A stretch of DNA of 64,000 nucleotides. Source: Verrucomicrobiota bacterium. Its GTDB lineage: Bacteria; Verrucomicrobiota; Kiritimatiellia; CAIVKH01. Below, piece by piece: positions 8,058 through 16,138 of the stretch (positions within the stretch are counted from its first letter, which is position 1; each line of letters starts with the position of its first letter). Location: contig JACKPT010000003.1 in assembly GCA_024233345.1 (NCBI GenBank), positions 182,133 to 246,132 of the forward strand. Reading direction: 5' to 3'. Below the pieces are notes generated by a model. That model saw only the letters and a list, made by a program, of their open reading frames with translations, was not told the DNA's origin and searched no databases. The position numbers and the translations under genes were made by a program.

Positions 8058-8917
8058 CCGGCACCATAGACAGCCGCTTCGAGGGCCATGCGCATGACAT
8101 CGATTCGTGGTTCCCGCCCGGTCCAGATCGTGAAAGCCCTGGCGCCCTGGTGCAACAGCATCCCCAGACCGTTCGCGGTGGCGGCACCACCCTTGGCGGC
8201 CTCCCGGGTAAAGACGGTTTCCGGGGTCATGTAAATCAAATCAAAGGCCCATTGCCCCGGGCGAAACGCAGCCGAGGAGAGAAGGGGTTGATCGTCCGGC
8301 TTCATTCCCACCGGGGTGGCCTGAACAATGAGTTCAGAATCCAGGCAGGCCTCCACTTGCGAGGCCGGGGTGTCGGCAATTCGCACCGACTCCGCGCCCG
8401 CGGCCTTCACTTCCGCCGCGACCTTCTCGCACCGTTCCCGGTCGAGATCGGCGAGGACAATGTCCCGCCCCCCCTGCCGGGCGCTGACCAGCGCGACCGC
8501 CCGGCCCGCACCGCCGCAACCGAGCACAAACAACTTCTTGTCCGCAACCCCGGTCCCAAACGCCTCCTCCACCGCCCGGAGAAATCCGTAACCATCCGTG
8601 TTGTACCCGACCATTCCGCTTTCGGTGAAGGCCACGGTGTTGACCGCGCCCACCAGCGTCGCCGATTCATCGAGCTGTTCCAGACCCCGGAAGGCGACCT
8701 CCTTGTGGGGGATGGTCAGATTGACTCCGCAAAAGCCAAGGGCCTGCATCGCGGGCAGCGCCATCATCAGGTTTTCCGGTTTCACATCCAGTGCGAGATA
8801 AATGGCGTCCATCCCCATCGCCTGCATCGAGGCATTGTGCATGACTGGCGACAGGGTGTGGCCAATGGGGTGCCCCAGCACGGCAAACGGCTGGGTATGT
8901 CCGGAAAGTTTTTGCAT
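8054..8917 (-). CDS. aroE: Shikimate dehydrogenase
   Basis: A 287-residue NADP-dependent reductase of 3-dehydroshikimate. VLGHPIGHTLSPVMHNA binds shikimate, VNLTIPHKE carries the catalytic Lys, NTDGYGFLRAV the Asp, and VLGCGGAGRAV the dinucleotide. I start it at the ATG at 8917, where homology begins. The frame is open to 9016, but that part crosses the inverted repeats and the terminator of the upstream TRAP genes. It is first in the aroE-pilD-aroK operon. Confidence 0.94.
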   Translation of the reverse strand: MQKLSGHTQPFAVLGHPIGHTLSPVMHNASMQAMGMDAIYLALDVKPENLMMALPAMQALGFCGVNLTIPHKEVAFRGLEQLDESATLVGAVNTVAFTESGMVGYNTDGYGFLRAVEEAFGTGVADKKLFVLGCGGAGRAVALVSARQGGRDIVLADLDRERCEKVAAEVKAAGAESVRIADTPASQVEACLDSELIVQATPVGMKPDDQPLLSSAAFRPGQWAFDLIYMTPETVFTREAAKGGAATANGLGMLLHQGARAFTIWTGREPRIDVMRMALEAAVYGAG

Positions 8918-8923
8918 GGTGTT

Positions 8924-8969
8924 TTCCAATCCTTGGAACTTTTTTTGACGAAGTTTCCAAGGATTGGAA
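8924..8969. repeat. Pair of 15-bp inverted palindromes before aroE
   Basis: TTCCAATCCTTGGAA at 8924-8938 and its exact reverse complement at 8955-8969, each itself a near-palindrome (TTCCAA/TTGGAA), 16 bp apart. They sit directly between the TRAP terminator and the aroE start. They could form one long hairpin or two operator-like sites. Confidence 0.75.
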
Positions 8970-9000
8970 AAAACCGGTTCCGGTGCAAGCCCGGAACCGG
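8968..9000 (-). terminator. Rho-independent terminator of the TRAP transporter genes
   Basis: A perfect 10-bp stem CCGGTTCCGG/CCGGAACCGG with a 7-nt loop (8974-9000), followed on the minus strand by six T (8973-8968). It lies about 126 bp after the dctM stop. Confidence 0.85.
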
Positions 9001-9126
9001 CCTTTTCGGCGGGCATTCCATACGCCTGATCACCGCACCCATTTTCAACAGAGCGCCCCCCCCCCCCGCCAAAGACCCCGTAGCGCCCATCTCCGAATGA
9101 GCGTGAGCGGATATCGCGGCCTGCCC

Positions 9127-10443
9127 TCAGTGGCTGACCAGTCCCGGGAACAGGACAAGCAACCCCAGCATCAACAATTGGAGGGCAATAAAAGGAAGAA
9201 CCCCCCGATAGATCTCGGACGTTTTCAGTTCCGGGGGCGCAACCCCGCGCAAATAAAACAGGGCAAACCCGAAGGGCGGGGTCAGAAATGAGGTCTGGAG
9301 ATTAATCCCGATCATGACCCCAAACCAGACAAGATCGATGCCCAGAATGCGGGCGGCCGGCACCAGAAGCGGGAGAATGATGAAGGCGATCTCGAAGAAA
9401 TCGATGAAAAATCCGAGCACAAAGATCACCAGATTGGCAACCAGAAGAAACCCCACCACCCCTCCGGGCAGAGAGGTCAGATGGTGCTCGATCCACAAGT
9501 CGCCATTCAGGCCGCGAAAGACCAGGGTAAAGGCCGCCGAACCCACGAGCAGCATCATCACCATCGAGGTCAAGCGGAGGGTGGTCTGCATGGTTTGCTC
9601 AAGGGCGGTGCGGGACAACCGCCGGTTGACCAGGGCCAGAACCAGGGCGCCCAGGGCACCGAGCGCTCCCGCTTCGGTCGCGGTGGCAATGCCAAAGAAG
9701 ATGCTGCCGAGAACAATCAGGATCAGGAATAGCGGCGGGATCAGGACCTTGACCAGATGCAAGGCAAGGCGCCACCCCCGCTCAGATCGCTCCTCCGGAG
9801 GCAATGCCGGAGCCCACCCCGGCTTCACGTGGGCAGCGATGAAAACATACAAACCATAAAAAAAGGCGAGAAGCAGGCCCGGGCCCAAAGCGCCAATGAA
9901 GAGATCCCCGACCGAAACCCCGAGCTGGTCTCCGAGCACCACCAATACAATGCTGGGCGGAATGATCTGGCCAAGGGTGCCCGAAGCTGTGATCACCCCC
10001 GCAGACAGAGCGTTCGCATACTTGAACCGCATCATCACCGGCAGGGAAATCATTCCCATCGCCACCACCGAGGCTCCGATGACCCCGGTCGCCGCTGCCA
10101 GCAGCGCCCCCACCAACACCACCGCGAGCGCGAGCCCGCCGCGCACCGGCCCGAACAATCCCCCAATGGTTTTCAACAGATCTTCGGCCAGACGCGACTT
10201 TTCAAGCAGGGTGCCCATAAAGATAAAAAATGGGATGGCGAGCAGGGTGTAGTTCGACATAAACCCGAAGACCCGCTCGGGTAAGGCGAGCATGAAGTGC
10301 CAGTCCAGCAAGCCAAAAGACACCGCGATGGCGGCAAAGATCAGCGAAACCCCGCCGAGGGAAAAGGCCACCGGGTAGCCGGTGAACAGCATCGCCAGAA
10401 CCACAACAAACATCAAGGGGGCAAGCCACTCCACCGGAGACAT
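9127..10443 (-). CDS. dctM: TRAP transporter large permease subunit
   Basis: A 438-residue, roughly 12-segment membrane protein that carries out substrate/Na+ symport in tripartite ATP-independent periplasmic transporters. Typical elements are AIPFFIFMGTLLEKS, ATGVIGASVVAMGMISLPVM, ITASGTLGQIIPPSIVLVVLGD and ATATEAGALGALGAL. ATG overlaps the stop of the small subunit gene (TAATG), indicating translational coupling. No periplasmic binding protein gene is next to it, so the substrate cannot be inferred. Confidence 0.93.
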   Translation of the reverse strand: MSPVEWLAPLMFVVVLAMLFTGYPVAFSLGGVSLIFAAIAVSFGLLDWHFMLALPERVFGFMSNYTLLAIPFFIFMGTLLEKSRLAEDLLKTIGGLFGPVRGGLALAVVLVGALLAAATGVIGASVVAMGMISLPVMMRFKYANALSAGVITASGTLGQIIPPSIVLVVLGDQLGVSVGDLFIGALGPGLLLAFFYGLYVFIAAHVKPGWAPALPPEERSERGWRLALHLVKVLIPPLFLILIVLGSIFFGIATATEAGALGALGALVLALVNRRLSRTALEQTMQTTLRLTSMVMMLLVGSAAFTLVFRGLNGDLWIEHHLTSLPGGVVGFLLVANLVIFVLGFFIDFFEIAFIILPLLVPAARILGIDLVWFGVMIGINLQTSFLTPPFGFALFYLRGVAPPELKTSEIYRGVLPFIALQLLMLGLLVLFPGLVSH

Positions 10444-11009
10444 TACAGGTGATCCTCCGGTGGCCGCACTTCCGGAGTGGAGGATCGCAACACCGCCACC
10501 TCGCGAATCAGGTAGGCGACCCCCTGCAGAAGCAGAAGAAAAAACGCGACCGGAATCAGGGTCTTGATTGGATAGCGAGCCAGGCCGCCCGGGTCGGGGG
10601 ACATCTCATGCACCGCCCACGAATTTCGCACGGGAAACCACGAGGCCCAGATCATCAGAAGGCAAAAAGGAATCAAAAACAGCACTGTGCCCGCGACATT
10701 GATCCAGGCCCGGGCCTTGGGAGAGATCCGGTGGTACAAGACATCGACCCGCACATGGCTGTCATCACGCAGAGTCACCGAGGCACCGAGCAGGAACATC
10801 ACGCTGAACAGATACCACTGAAGTTCCAGATAAGCATTGGAACTCAGGTTCCACCCGGTGAATCGGGTCCCGTACCGGGCCAGCGCATTCCAAGACCCGA
10901 TCAAGACCACAGCAAGACTGAGCCACATCACCCCGCGGCCCAACCCCTCGGTCAGGGCCTCGATGCGCCGGGCCAGTTTTTCCCATCGGTTGGTCGGAAA
11001 ACTCTGCAC
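10443..11009 (-). CDS. dctQ: TRAP transporter small permease subunit
   Basis: About 188 residues with four hydrophobic segments, matching the DctQ subunit that partners DctM in the inner membrane. VVLIGSWNALARY and SSNAYLELQWYLFSVMFLLGASVTL followed by DSHVRVDVLY are the family signatures. There is no ATG near the family start; a GTG at 11009 with a weak GGAA upstream is my choice. The frame runs on to 11486, but that part is antisense to rfbA. The 102-bp divergent gap to rfbA must hold both promoters. Confidence 0.88.
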   Translation of the reverse strand: MQSFPTNRWEKLARRIEALTEGLGRGVMWLSLAVVLIGSWNALARYGTRFTGWNLSSNAYLELQWYLFSVMFLLGASVTLRDDSHVRVDVLYHRISPKARAWINVAGTVLFLIPFCLLMIWASWFPVRNSWAVHEMSPDPGGLARYPIKTLIPVAFFLLLLQGVAYLIREVAVLRSSTPEVRPPEDHL

Positions 11010-11111
11010 CCGGCGATTCCAAGCTGGGAACGCGTTTCCGGCAAGCAGAAAATCCGCCCGCCGGAACCCGGAGCTTGAACCGGACCGCCCGGAACAGTAC
11101 AACTTGCCGCC

Positions 11112-11978
11112 ATGAAGGGCATAATTCTCGCTGGCGGTTCCGGTACCAGGCTGTATCCCATCACCCGGGTGGTGAGTAAACAATTGCTGCCGGTCTATGA
11201 CAAACCCATGATTTACTACCCCCTGTCGGTGCTGATGCTCGCGGGGATACGGGAGATCCTGATCATCTCCACCCCGGAGGACCTGCCGCGGTTCGAGGAC
11301 CTGCTCGGCGACGGCTCCCAGCTCGGGCTCAGCCTTTCCTATGCCGTACAGCCCAAACCGGAGGGACTGGCCCAGGCCTTCCTGATCGGCAAGAACTTCA
11401 TCGACAACCAGCCCTGCGCGCTGATCCTCGGCGACAACATCTTTTTTGGCCATAACCTGTCCAGCATCCTCAAGCGGGCCGGACAACTGACCGAGGGGGG
11501 CTTGATTTTTGGATACCTGGTCAAGGATCCCGAACGCTACGGCGTGGTGTCGTTCGACAGCTCGGGCAAAGTCCTCGACATCGAGGAAAAGCCCGCGAAA
11601 CCCAAATCACGCTATGCCGTGCCGGGTCTTTATTTTTACGATCACACCGTGGTTTCGGTGGCGGAGAACCTGAAACCATCGCCCCGGGGAGAGTTGGAAA
11701 TCACCGACCTGAACCGGGTCTATCTCGAGCAGGGCAACCTCAGCGTGGAACTGCTCGGTCGCGGCTTCGCCTGGCTGGACACCGGCACCCATGAGTCCCT
11801 GCTGCAAGCCTCCAATTATGTCCAGACCATCGAGGAACGCCAGGGCTTGAAAATTTCCTGCCTGGAGGAAATCGCCTTCCGCAAGGGCTATATCAATGCG
11901 CAGCAACTCACCGACCTCGCCCGGCCCCTGATGAAAAATGACTACGGGGCCTATTTGATGAATTTATTGGAGGAATAA
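11112..11978 (+). CDS. rfbA: Glucose-1-phosphate thymidylyltransferase
   Basis: A 288-residue nucleotidyltransferase making dTDP-glucose from glucose-1-phosphate and dTTP, the first step of dTDP-sugar synthesis. MKGIILAGGSGTRLYPIT is the nucleotide-binding loop. KPMIYYPLSVLMLAGI, LILGDNIFFGH, VVSFDSSGKVLDIEEKP and WLDTGTHESLLQA are all conserved. It is followed 6 bp later by rfbC, and the gene end carries the rfbC ribosome-binding site. Confidence 0.96.
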   Translation: MKGIILAGGSGTRLYPITRVVSKQLLPVYDKPMIYYPLSVLMLAGIREILIISTPEDLPRFEDLLGDGSQLGLSLSYAVQPKPEGLAQAFLIGKNFIDNQPCALILGDNIFFGHNLSSILKRAGQLTEGGLIFGYLVKDPERYGVVSFDSSGKVLDIEEKPAKPKSRYAVPGLYFYDHTVVSVAENLKPSPRGELEITDLNRVYLEQGNLSVELLGRGFAWLDTGTHESLLQASNYVQTIEERQGLKISCLEEIAFRKGYINAQQLTDLARPLMKNDYGAYLMNLLEE

Positions 11979-11984
11979 TCGCCG

Positions 11985-12545
11985 ATGGCTTTGACATTTA
12001 CCCCAGGCAAAATACCCGGTGTGGTCGTGGTGGATCCGGCGGTTTATCCCGACGAACGCGGATTCTTTACCGAAACCTTTCATGCCGAAAAATACGCGGC
12101 CAACGGCATCCCCGCGCACTTTGTGCAGGACAATTATTCGCACTCCAACCGCCATGTATTGCGGGGGCTTCACTACCAACGAAACAATCCCCAGGGCAAG
12201 CTGGTCTATGTCATCCACGGCGAAATCATGGATGTCATCGTGGACATGAGAAAGGGATCCCCGATGTTCGGGAAATGGGAAGCGGTCCTGCTGGACAGTG
12301 AGTCCCACCGGCAGGTCTATGTACCTGAAGGGTGCGCCCATGGCTTTGTGGTCCTCAGTGATGAGGCCGATGTCATGTATAAATGCACCAACCTCTATTC
12401 GCCCAAGGATGACCAGGGACTTCTGTGGAGCGACCCCGACCTCGCGATCGACTGGCCGACCCAAACACCCTCCCTGTCCCCGAAGGACGCGGTGCTCCCG
12501 CTTCTCAAGGACACTCCGGAAGACACGCTCCCGGTCTTTACCTGA
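11985..12545 (+). CDS. rfbC: dTDP-4-dehydrorhamnose 3,5-epimerase
   Basis: A 186-residue cupin epimerase acting after RfbB on dTDP-4-keto-6-deoxyglucose. DERGFFTETF, VLRGLHYQRN (catalytic His), VIHGEIMDVIVDMRKGSP and VPEGCAHGFVVLSDEADVMY are visible. GGAGG lies about 10 nt before the ATG. It overlaps aroD tail to tail by 8 bp. rfbD, the final reductase, is not in the window, so rhamnose synthesis is incomplete here or diverges to another 6-deoxysugar. Confidence 0.95.
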   Translation: MALTFTPGKIPGVVVVDPAVYPDERGFFTETFHAEKYAANGIPAHFVQDNYSHSNRHVLRGLHYQRNNPQGKLVYVIHGEIMDVIVDMRKGSPMFGKWEAVLLDSESHRQVYVPEGCAHGFVVLSDEADVMYKCTNLYSPKDDQGLLWSDPDLAIDWPTQTPSLSPKDAVLPLLKDTPEDTLPVFT

Positions 12546-13287
12546 TGTGATTCACCGCAAACCTCCGCCAGGCGGCATAGCCGGCGTGAAGTTCGAGGAG
12601 CGCTCGCACAAGGTCTTCAGCCTGCGGTTGACCGGGTGCGTTGGTTTCTCCGATGGCTCCGTAAGTCAAGCAGGAGCCATGGAGGGGAAGGTGTACCCGG
12701 GACATCGGCCCGCGGGCGCCCATACCGATCATGCACAAAGGGAGATCGCCATGATTGAGCCGCAGGCCCCGCTCCAGGGCTTCAACTCCGGCATCGGTCG
12801 TTGTCAGGGCCGCGAGCTTGAAGACATCCGCCTTGACCGCCCGGCTCCGGGCAATCAAGCCGCGAATTTCATCGAGGGTTGGGCACTGCTCAAAATCATG
12901 GCATGATCCGATGAGGTGAACATTCGAGGCATCGGCAAAAGCGCGGTATTCCAACCATGCCTCGTGGTCGGCGCGTAATTCGATATCGAACCATCGGGCC
13001 TTGGTGGCCCACCGCTGATACCGGGCCAGCCGGGCCTGCTCGACGCCCCGCCAGGATCCGCCCTCCAGCCGGTCTCTCAGGGTGATCAACAGGGGCTGCT
13101 TCACCCCGGCCGCAAGGGGGATCAGGATCTCGTCATCGCGATCGATCAAATCGAGCCGAAGCTCAACCAGGTCGCAGGGTGCGGATCCGGAGGCGACCAG
13201 GGCCTCCAACACTTCCAGGGAAGACACCACGCCGACAACCACCGGGTGCTTCCTGAACGAGGCCAGAGAAAAGTCAGGGAAATTCAT
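12538..13287 (-). CDS. aroD: Type I 3-dehydroquinate dehydratase
   Basis: A 249-residue class I dehydroquinase forming 3-dehydroshikimate through a Schiff base. The substrate-binding VELRLDLID, the catalytic His in LIGSCHDFE and the Schiff-base Lys in KADVFKLAA are present. SRVHLPLHGSCLTYGAIG near the C-terminus is the family's substrate loop. I prefer the ATG at 13287; 13320 is also open and no clear ribosome-binding site decides. It is the third shikimate-pathway gene within 7 kb but is not in the aroE-aroK operon. Confidence 0.92.
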   Translation of the reverse strand: MNFPDFSLASFRKHPVVVGVVSSLEVLEALVASGSAPCDLVELRLDLIDRDDEILIPLAAGVKQPLLITLRDRLEGGSWRGVEQARLARYQRWATKARWFDIELRADHEAWLEYRAFADASNVHLIGSCHDFEQCPTLDEIRGLIARSRAVKADVFKLAALTTTDAGVEALERGLRLNHGDLPLCMIGMGARGPMSRVHLPLHGSCLTYGAIGETNAPGQPQAEDLVRALLELHAGYAAWRRFAVNHIR

Positions 13288-13334
13288 GGCAGAAAGGGCA
13301 TCCCCTCCCGGCGCACGCACCTGGTGGCCAGAAC

Positions 13335-13628
13335 CTACTTTTTGGCCACCTTTTTACCGGTCTTTTTGGCGGTTGCACTCTTCATTCCGTCGCGATGGGA
13401 CACGGTTTTGGCCACCTTGGCCTTGGTCGCCCGTTCCTGCTTCCGGGCCTTGGCGCCCTCGGGCTTCAAGGTCAGTTCATAGTGCCGGATATACATGGGA
13501 TTGTTATATCCTTCGCAATCCCGGCCCTTCCATTTGAGAACGGGATGATGAAAAATCGCGCAGTGGGTCTTGAGGTTCAGCTCGCAGCCCTTGCACTGGC
13601 GAGTCGGCTTGGTACTTGGATTGTTCAT
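13335..13628 (-). CDS. Small Cys/His protein with basic tail
   Basis: A 97-residue protein I do not recognise. The first half has a zinc-knuckle-like arrangement (CKGCELNLKTHC, then HHPVLKWKGRDCEGY). The last ~35 residues are rich in Lys, Ala and Arg and end KKTGKKVAKK, like histone-H1-type tails. The ATG at 13628 has AAGAAG just upstream. A nucleic-acid-binding role is plausible from composition only. It follows the TMTC-like gene on the same strand after about 100 bp containing a C-rich stretch. Confidence 0.6.
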   Translation of the reverse strand: MNNPSTKPTRQCKGCELNLKTHCAIFHHPVLKWKGRDCEGYNNPMYIRHYELTLKPEGAKARKQERATKAKVAKTVSHRDGMKSATAKKTGKKVAKK

Positions 13629-13731
13629 GTTCTTCTTGCTTCCCCCGAATCTAACACGGGAACGGTACCATATTGCCACCGCCCCCCCAAGCATTCTTTT
13701 TTGTGCCCCACCCCATTGACGGGCTGGAGAC

Positions 13732-15204
13732 CTATCGACGTAACTGTTCGACTTTTTGGAGGTTTTGTTGCGCCGGGCGGTGACTTGGATCGCGGGACAA
13801 GACCTCGAGCAGCAGTCGTTCTGCCTCATCCAGGTTTCCGGCCTTGCCTTCGAGGATGGCGAGGTTGACCGCCGCGCTGGTTTCCCGGGGATTGAGACTG
13901 CGGGCGGCTAGATAGTGCTCCCGGGCGGAATCCGCGTCTCCCGATTGTGCGGCAAGGAGTCCAAGCCAGGTGTGGGCCCGATCCGACCGGGGATTCACCT
14001 CAAGGGCCGCCGACCAGATCGCACGGTCGCTTTTCCAGTCGGCGAGCCGGGTCACGGTCAGGGATACCCACCACAAGCCCAGGCCGACCAGAAGCACGGC
14101 GGGCCAGGGACGGGCAACGCGAGACCGACCAATCCCTGCCGCGATAAAGCCCGCACCCAGCACCATCCCGTATGCATAGCGGTCAGCCATCGGATTAAAC
14201 AGCGGAACCAGGTTCGATACCGGGGCAAACCATACAAGGATCCAGGCCAGCCCGATCCGCCCCCACCCGCCCCGCAGCGGCAACCAGCCGAGAACCAGAG
14301 CAACCACGACCGACAACACCGTCAACCCAACCCAGAAGCGGGGATCCGCCACCCCGGCAACCGGGGTCACAGTGTAGTCGATCGACAAGCCCAGCGGCGC
14401 CAGCAGCTTCACAAGATAACCGGAAAATAAAACCGGGGCGGTGAACAGATTGTCGGGATAAAGCAGCGCACGCCCATTCCAGGCTCCGCCCGCGGCCTGA
14501 ACCGGCCGCCCCGAATAGCCATACACCCCGAGTGCGGTGATGCAGGCGGCGGCCACAACGGTCAACCCCGCAAGCCGGCCCCAGGCAACCGGGTGGCGAT
14601 GATCGAGCCACACGAGGATTCCCAACAGAACCGGTGCGGCGACCGCCGCCTCCTTGGCAAGCAGGGCCAGCACCATGAAGCCGGCCGCCAACACGAGTGA
14701 TCCCCGGGACGATCCCTGCACCCAGGCCAATCCGGCGAGCAAAAAAGACAGGACAAACAGGGCGCACAGCAAGTCTTCGCGAAAGGATGGGCTCTGGACG
14801 GCCTCCACCATCAGGGGGTGGACTCCCATCAATAAACCCAACGCCCCGGCCGGGGCGGGATCCAGCCCCATCCGGCTCAACAGCAGGGCAAACAGAACCA
14901 GACAGAGGCCATGCAAGCCGAGGTTGGTGAAGCGCCATCCGGCGGGCTGAAGCCCCCACATATGCCGGTCCAGCAGGTAGGTCGCCAACAGGACCGGGCG
15001 CTGGCCGTCGATGATCTCCGGATCGGCCAGCGTGCGCAGGGATACAACCTTGAGCCAGGAGCCCGGGGTGGTGAGGAACGACTGTTCGACAATCACCCCG
15101 TGATCATCATACACAAATGGATGGAAAAGCCCCGGCCCATAACAGAACAGGGCGAGCAGGGGGAGGAGAAACCATCCCCATCCATGGACCACTTTACCCG
15201 ACAT
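13732..15204 (-). CDS. TMTC-like GT-C membrane glycosyltransferase with TPR repeats
   Basis: A 490-residue protein with about ten hydrophobic segments and C-terminal TPR repeats (about 385-488: DRAHTWLGLLAAQSGD, TSAAVNLAILEGKAGN). The first loop has the acidic pair YDDHGVIVEQSF typical of GT-C transferases using a polyprenyl-phosphate sugar. HPLMVEAV and FNPMADRYAYGMV match the TMTC-like O-mannosyltransferase family. It is predicted in the inner membrane with the active site facing the periplasm. It overlaps the end of era by 11 bp, so it is the third gene of the operon starting at 17523. Confidence 0.8.
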   Translation of the reverse strand: MSGKVVHGWGWFLLPLLALFCYGPGLFHPFVYDDHGVIVEQSFLTTPGSWLKVVSLRTLADPEIIDGQRPVLLATYLLDRHMWGLQPAGWRFTNLGLHGLCLVLFALLLSRMGLDPAPAGALGLLMGVHPLMVEAVQSPSFREDLLCALFVLSFLLAGLAWVQGSSRGSLVLAAGFMVLALLAKEAAVAAPVLLGILVWLDHRHPVAWGRLAGLTVVAAACITALGVYGYSGRPVQAAGGAWNGRALLYPDNLFTAPVLFSGYLVKLLAPLGLSIDYTVTPVAGVADPRFWVGLTVLSVVVALVLGWLPLRGGWGRIGLAWILVWFAPVSNLVPLFNPMADRYAYGMVLGAGFIAAGIGRSRVARPWPAVLLVGLGLWWVSLTVTRLADWKSDRAIWSAALEVNPRSDRAHTWLGLLAAQSGDADSAREHYLAARSLNPRETSAAVNLAILEGKAGNLDEAERLLLEVLSRDPSHRPAQQNLQKVEQLRR

Positions 15205-16138
15205 AACCCAGTTTTTTCATCAACCAGAAGTTGCGGCTCCAGTTTTTTTCGACCTTCACCCACATCTGGAGCTTGACCGGTTTTTCATAGATCGCCTCCA
15301 ACTCCCGGGTTGCGGACCGGTTGACCCGGCGCAACACCCGGCCCTTGTCGCCAATGACAATCCCCTTTTGGGAATGCTTGTTCACATACACCACCGCACC
15401 GATTTCAAGGGTTTCACCTTCGTCCTTGATGTCCTCGACCCAGACCGCGACCTCATGGGGCAACTCGTCATACAGGACCCCGAACAGTTTTTCCCGGATT
15501 ACATCCGCCACCGCGAGCTTGCGGGGATAGTCGGACAGGATGTCTTCGGGAAACAGCGGCGGGCCGGGAGGTATGCGCTCAAAAAGACAGGACAAGAGGG
15601 CTTCGCAACCGTCGCCGGTTTCTGCCGCCACCGTGGCCCAGGTCCAGGGTGCGGGGAGCGGACCGGCCTCATCCGCCAATTGCTGCCAGAGCGCATGAAT
15701 AGCCGCGTGCCCCTTGTCGCCGAGGTCGGTCTTGTTGATCACCGCCATCACCGGGATCTGTTCCTGCATCAGGCGTTTGATCCAACCCTTGTCCTCATCG
15801 CGCGGCATCGCCGCACCATCGAGGACCAGCATCACCAGGTCGCAACCGCCCACGGAGGAACGGGCCATCCGGTTCATGGCCTTGCCGAGTTCACCTTCAG
15901 CCTTGTGCAGTCCGGGCGTGTCGAGAAAGACCAACTGACCGCGGGATTCCGAGTGAATGCCCCGAATGACATGACGGGTCGTCTGGACCACCGGGCTGAC
16001 AATGCTGAATTTCTCCCCGACCAGTCGGTTGACAAGGGTGGATTTTCCCGCGTTGGTACGGCCAACCACGGCAATGATACCCGCACGGTAATCGGGGTGG
16101 GGTGCAACCGGCAGTACGGGAAATGAGAGTTCGCTCAT
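15194..16138 (-). CDS. era: GTPase Era
   Basis: A 314-residue GTPase needed for 16S rRNA maturation and 30S assembly. G1 is GRTNAGKSTLVN, G3 LDTPGLH and G4 INKTDLG. The C-terminal KH domain holds LYDELPHEVAV and GIVIGDKGRVLRRV. The ATG at 16138 overlaps the stop of the upstream metallo-beta-lactamase gene (ATGA); an ATG at 16153 would overlap more. Pairing with an RNase-like metallohydrolase suggests an RNA-processing operon. Confidence 0.95.
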   Translation of the reverse strand: MSELSFPVLPVAPHPDYRAGIIAVVGRTNAGKSTLVNRLVGEKFSIVSPVVQTTRHVIRGIHSESRGQLVFLDTPGLHKAEGELGKAMNRMARSSVGGCDLVMLVLDGAAMPRDEDKGWIKRLMQEQIPVMAVINKTDLGDKGHAAIHALWQQLADEAGPLPAPWTWATVAAETGDGCEALLSCLFERIPPGPPLFPEDILSDYPRKLAVADVIREKLFGVLYDELPHEVAVWVEDIKDEGETLEIGAVVYVNKHSQKGIVIGDKGRVLRRVNRSATRELEAIYEKPVKLQMWVKVEKNWSRNFWLMKKLGYVG

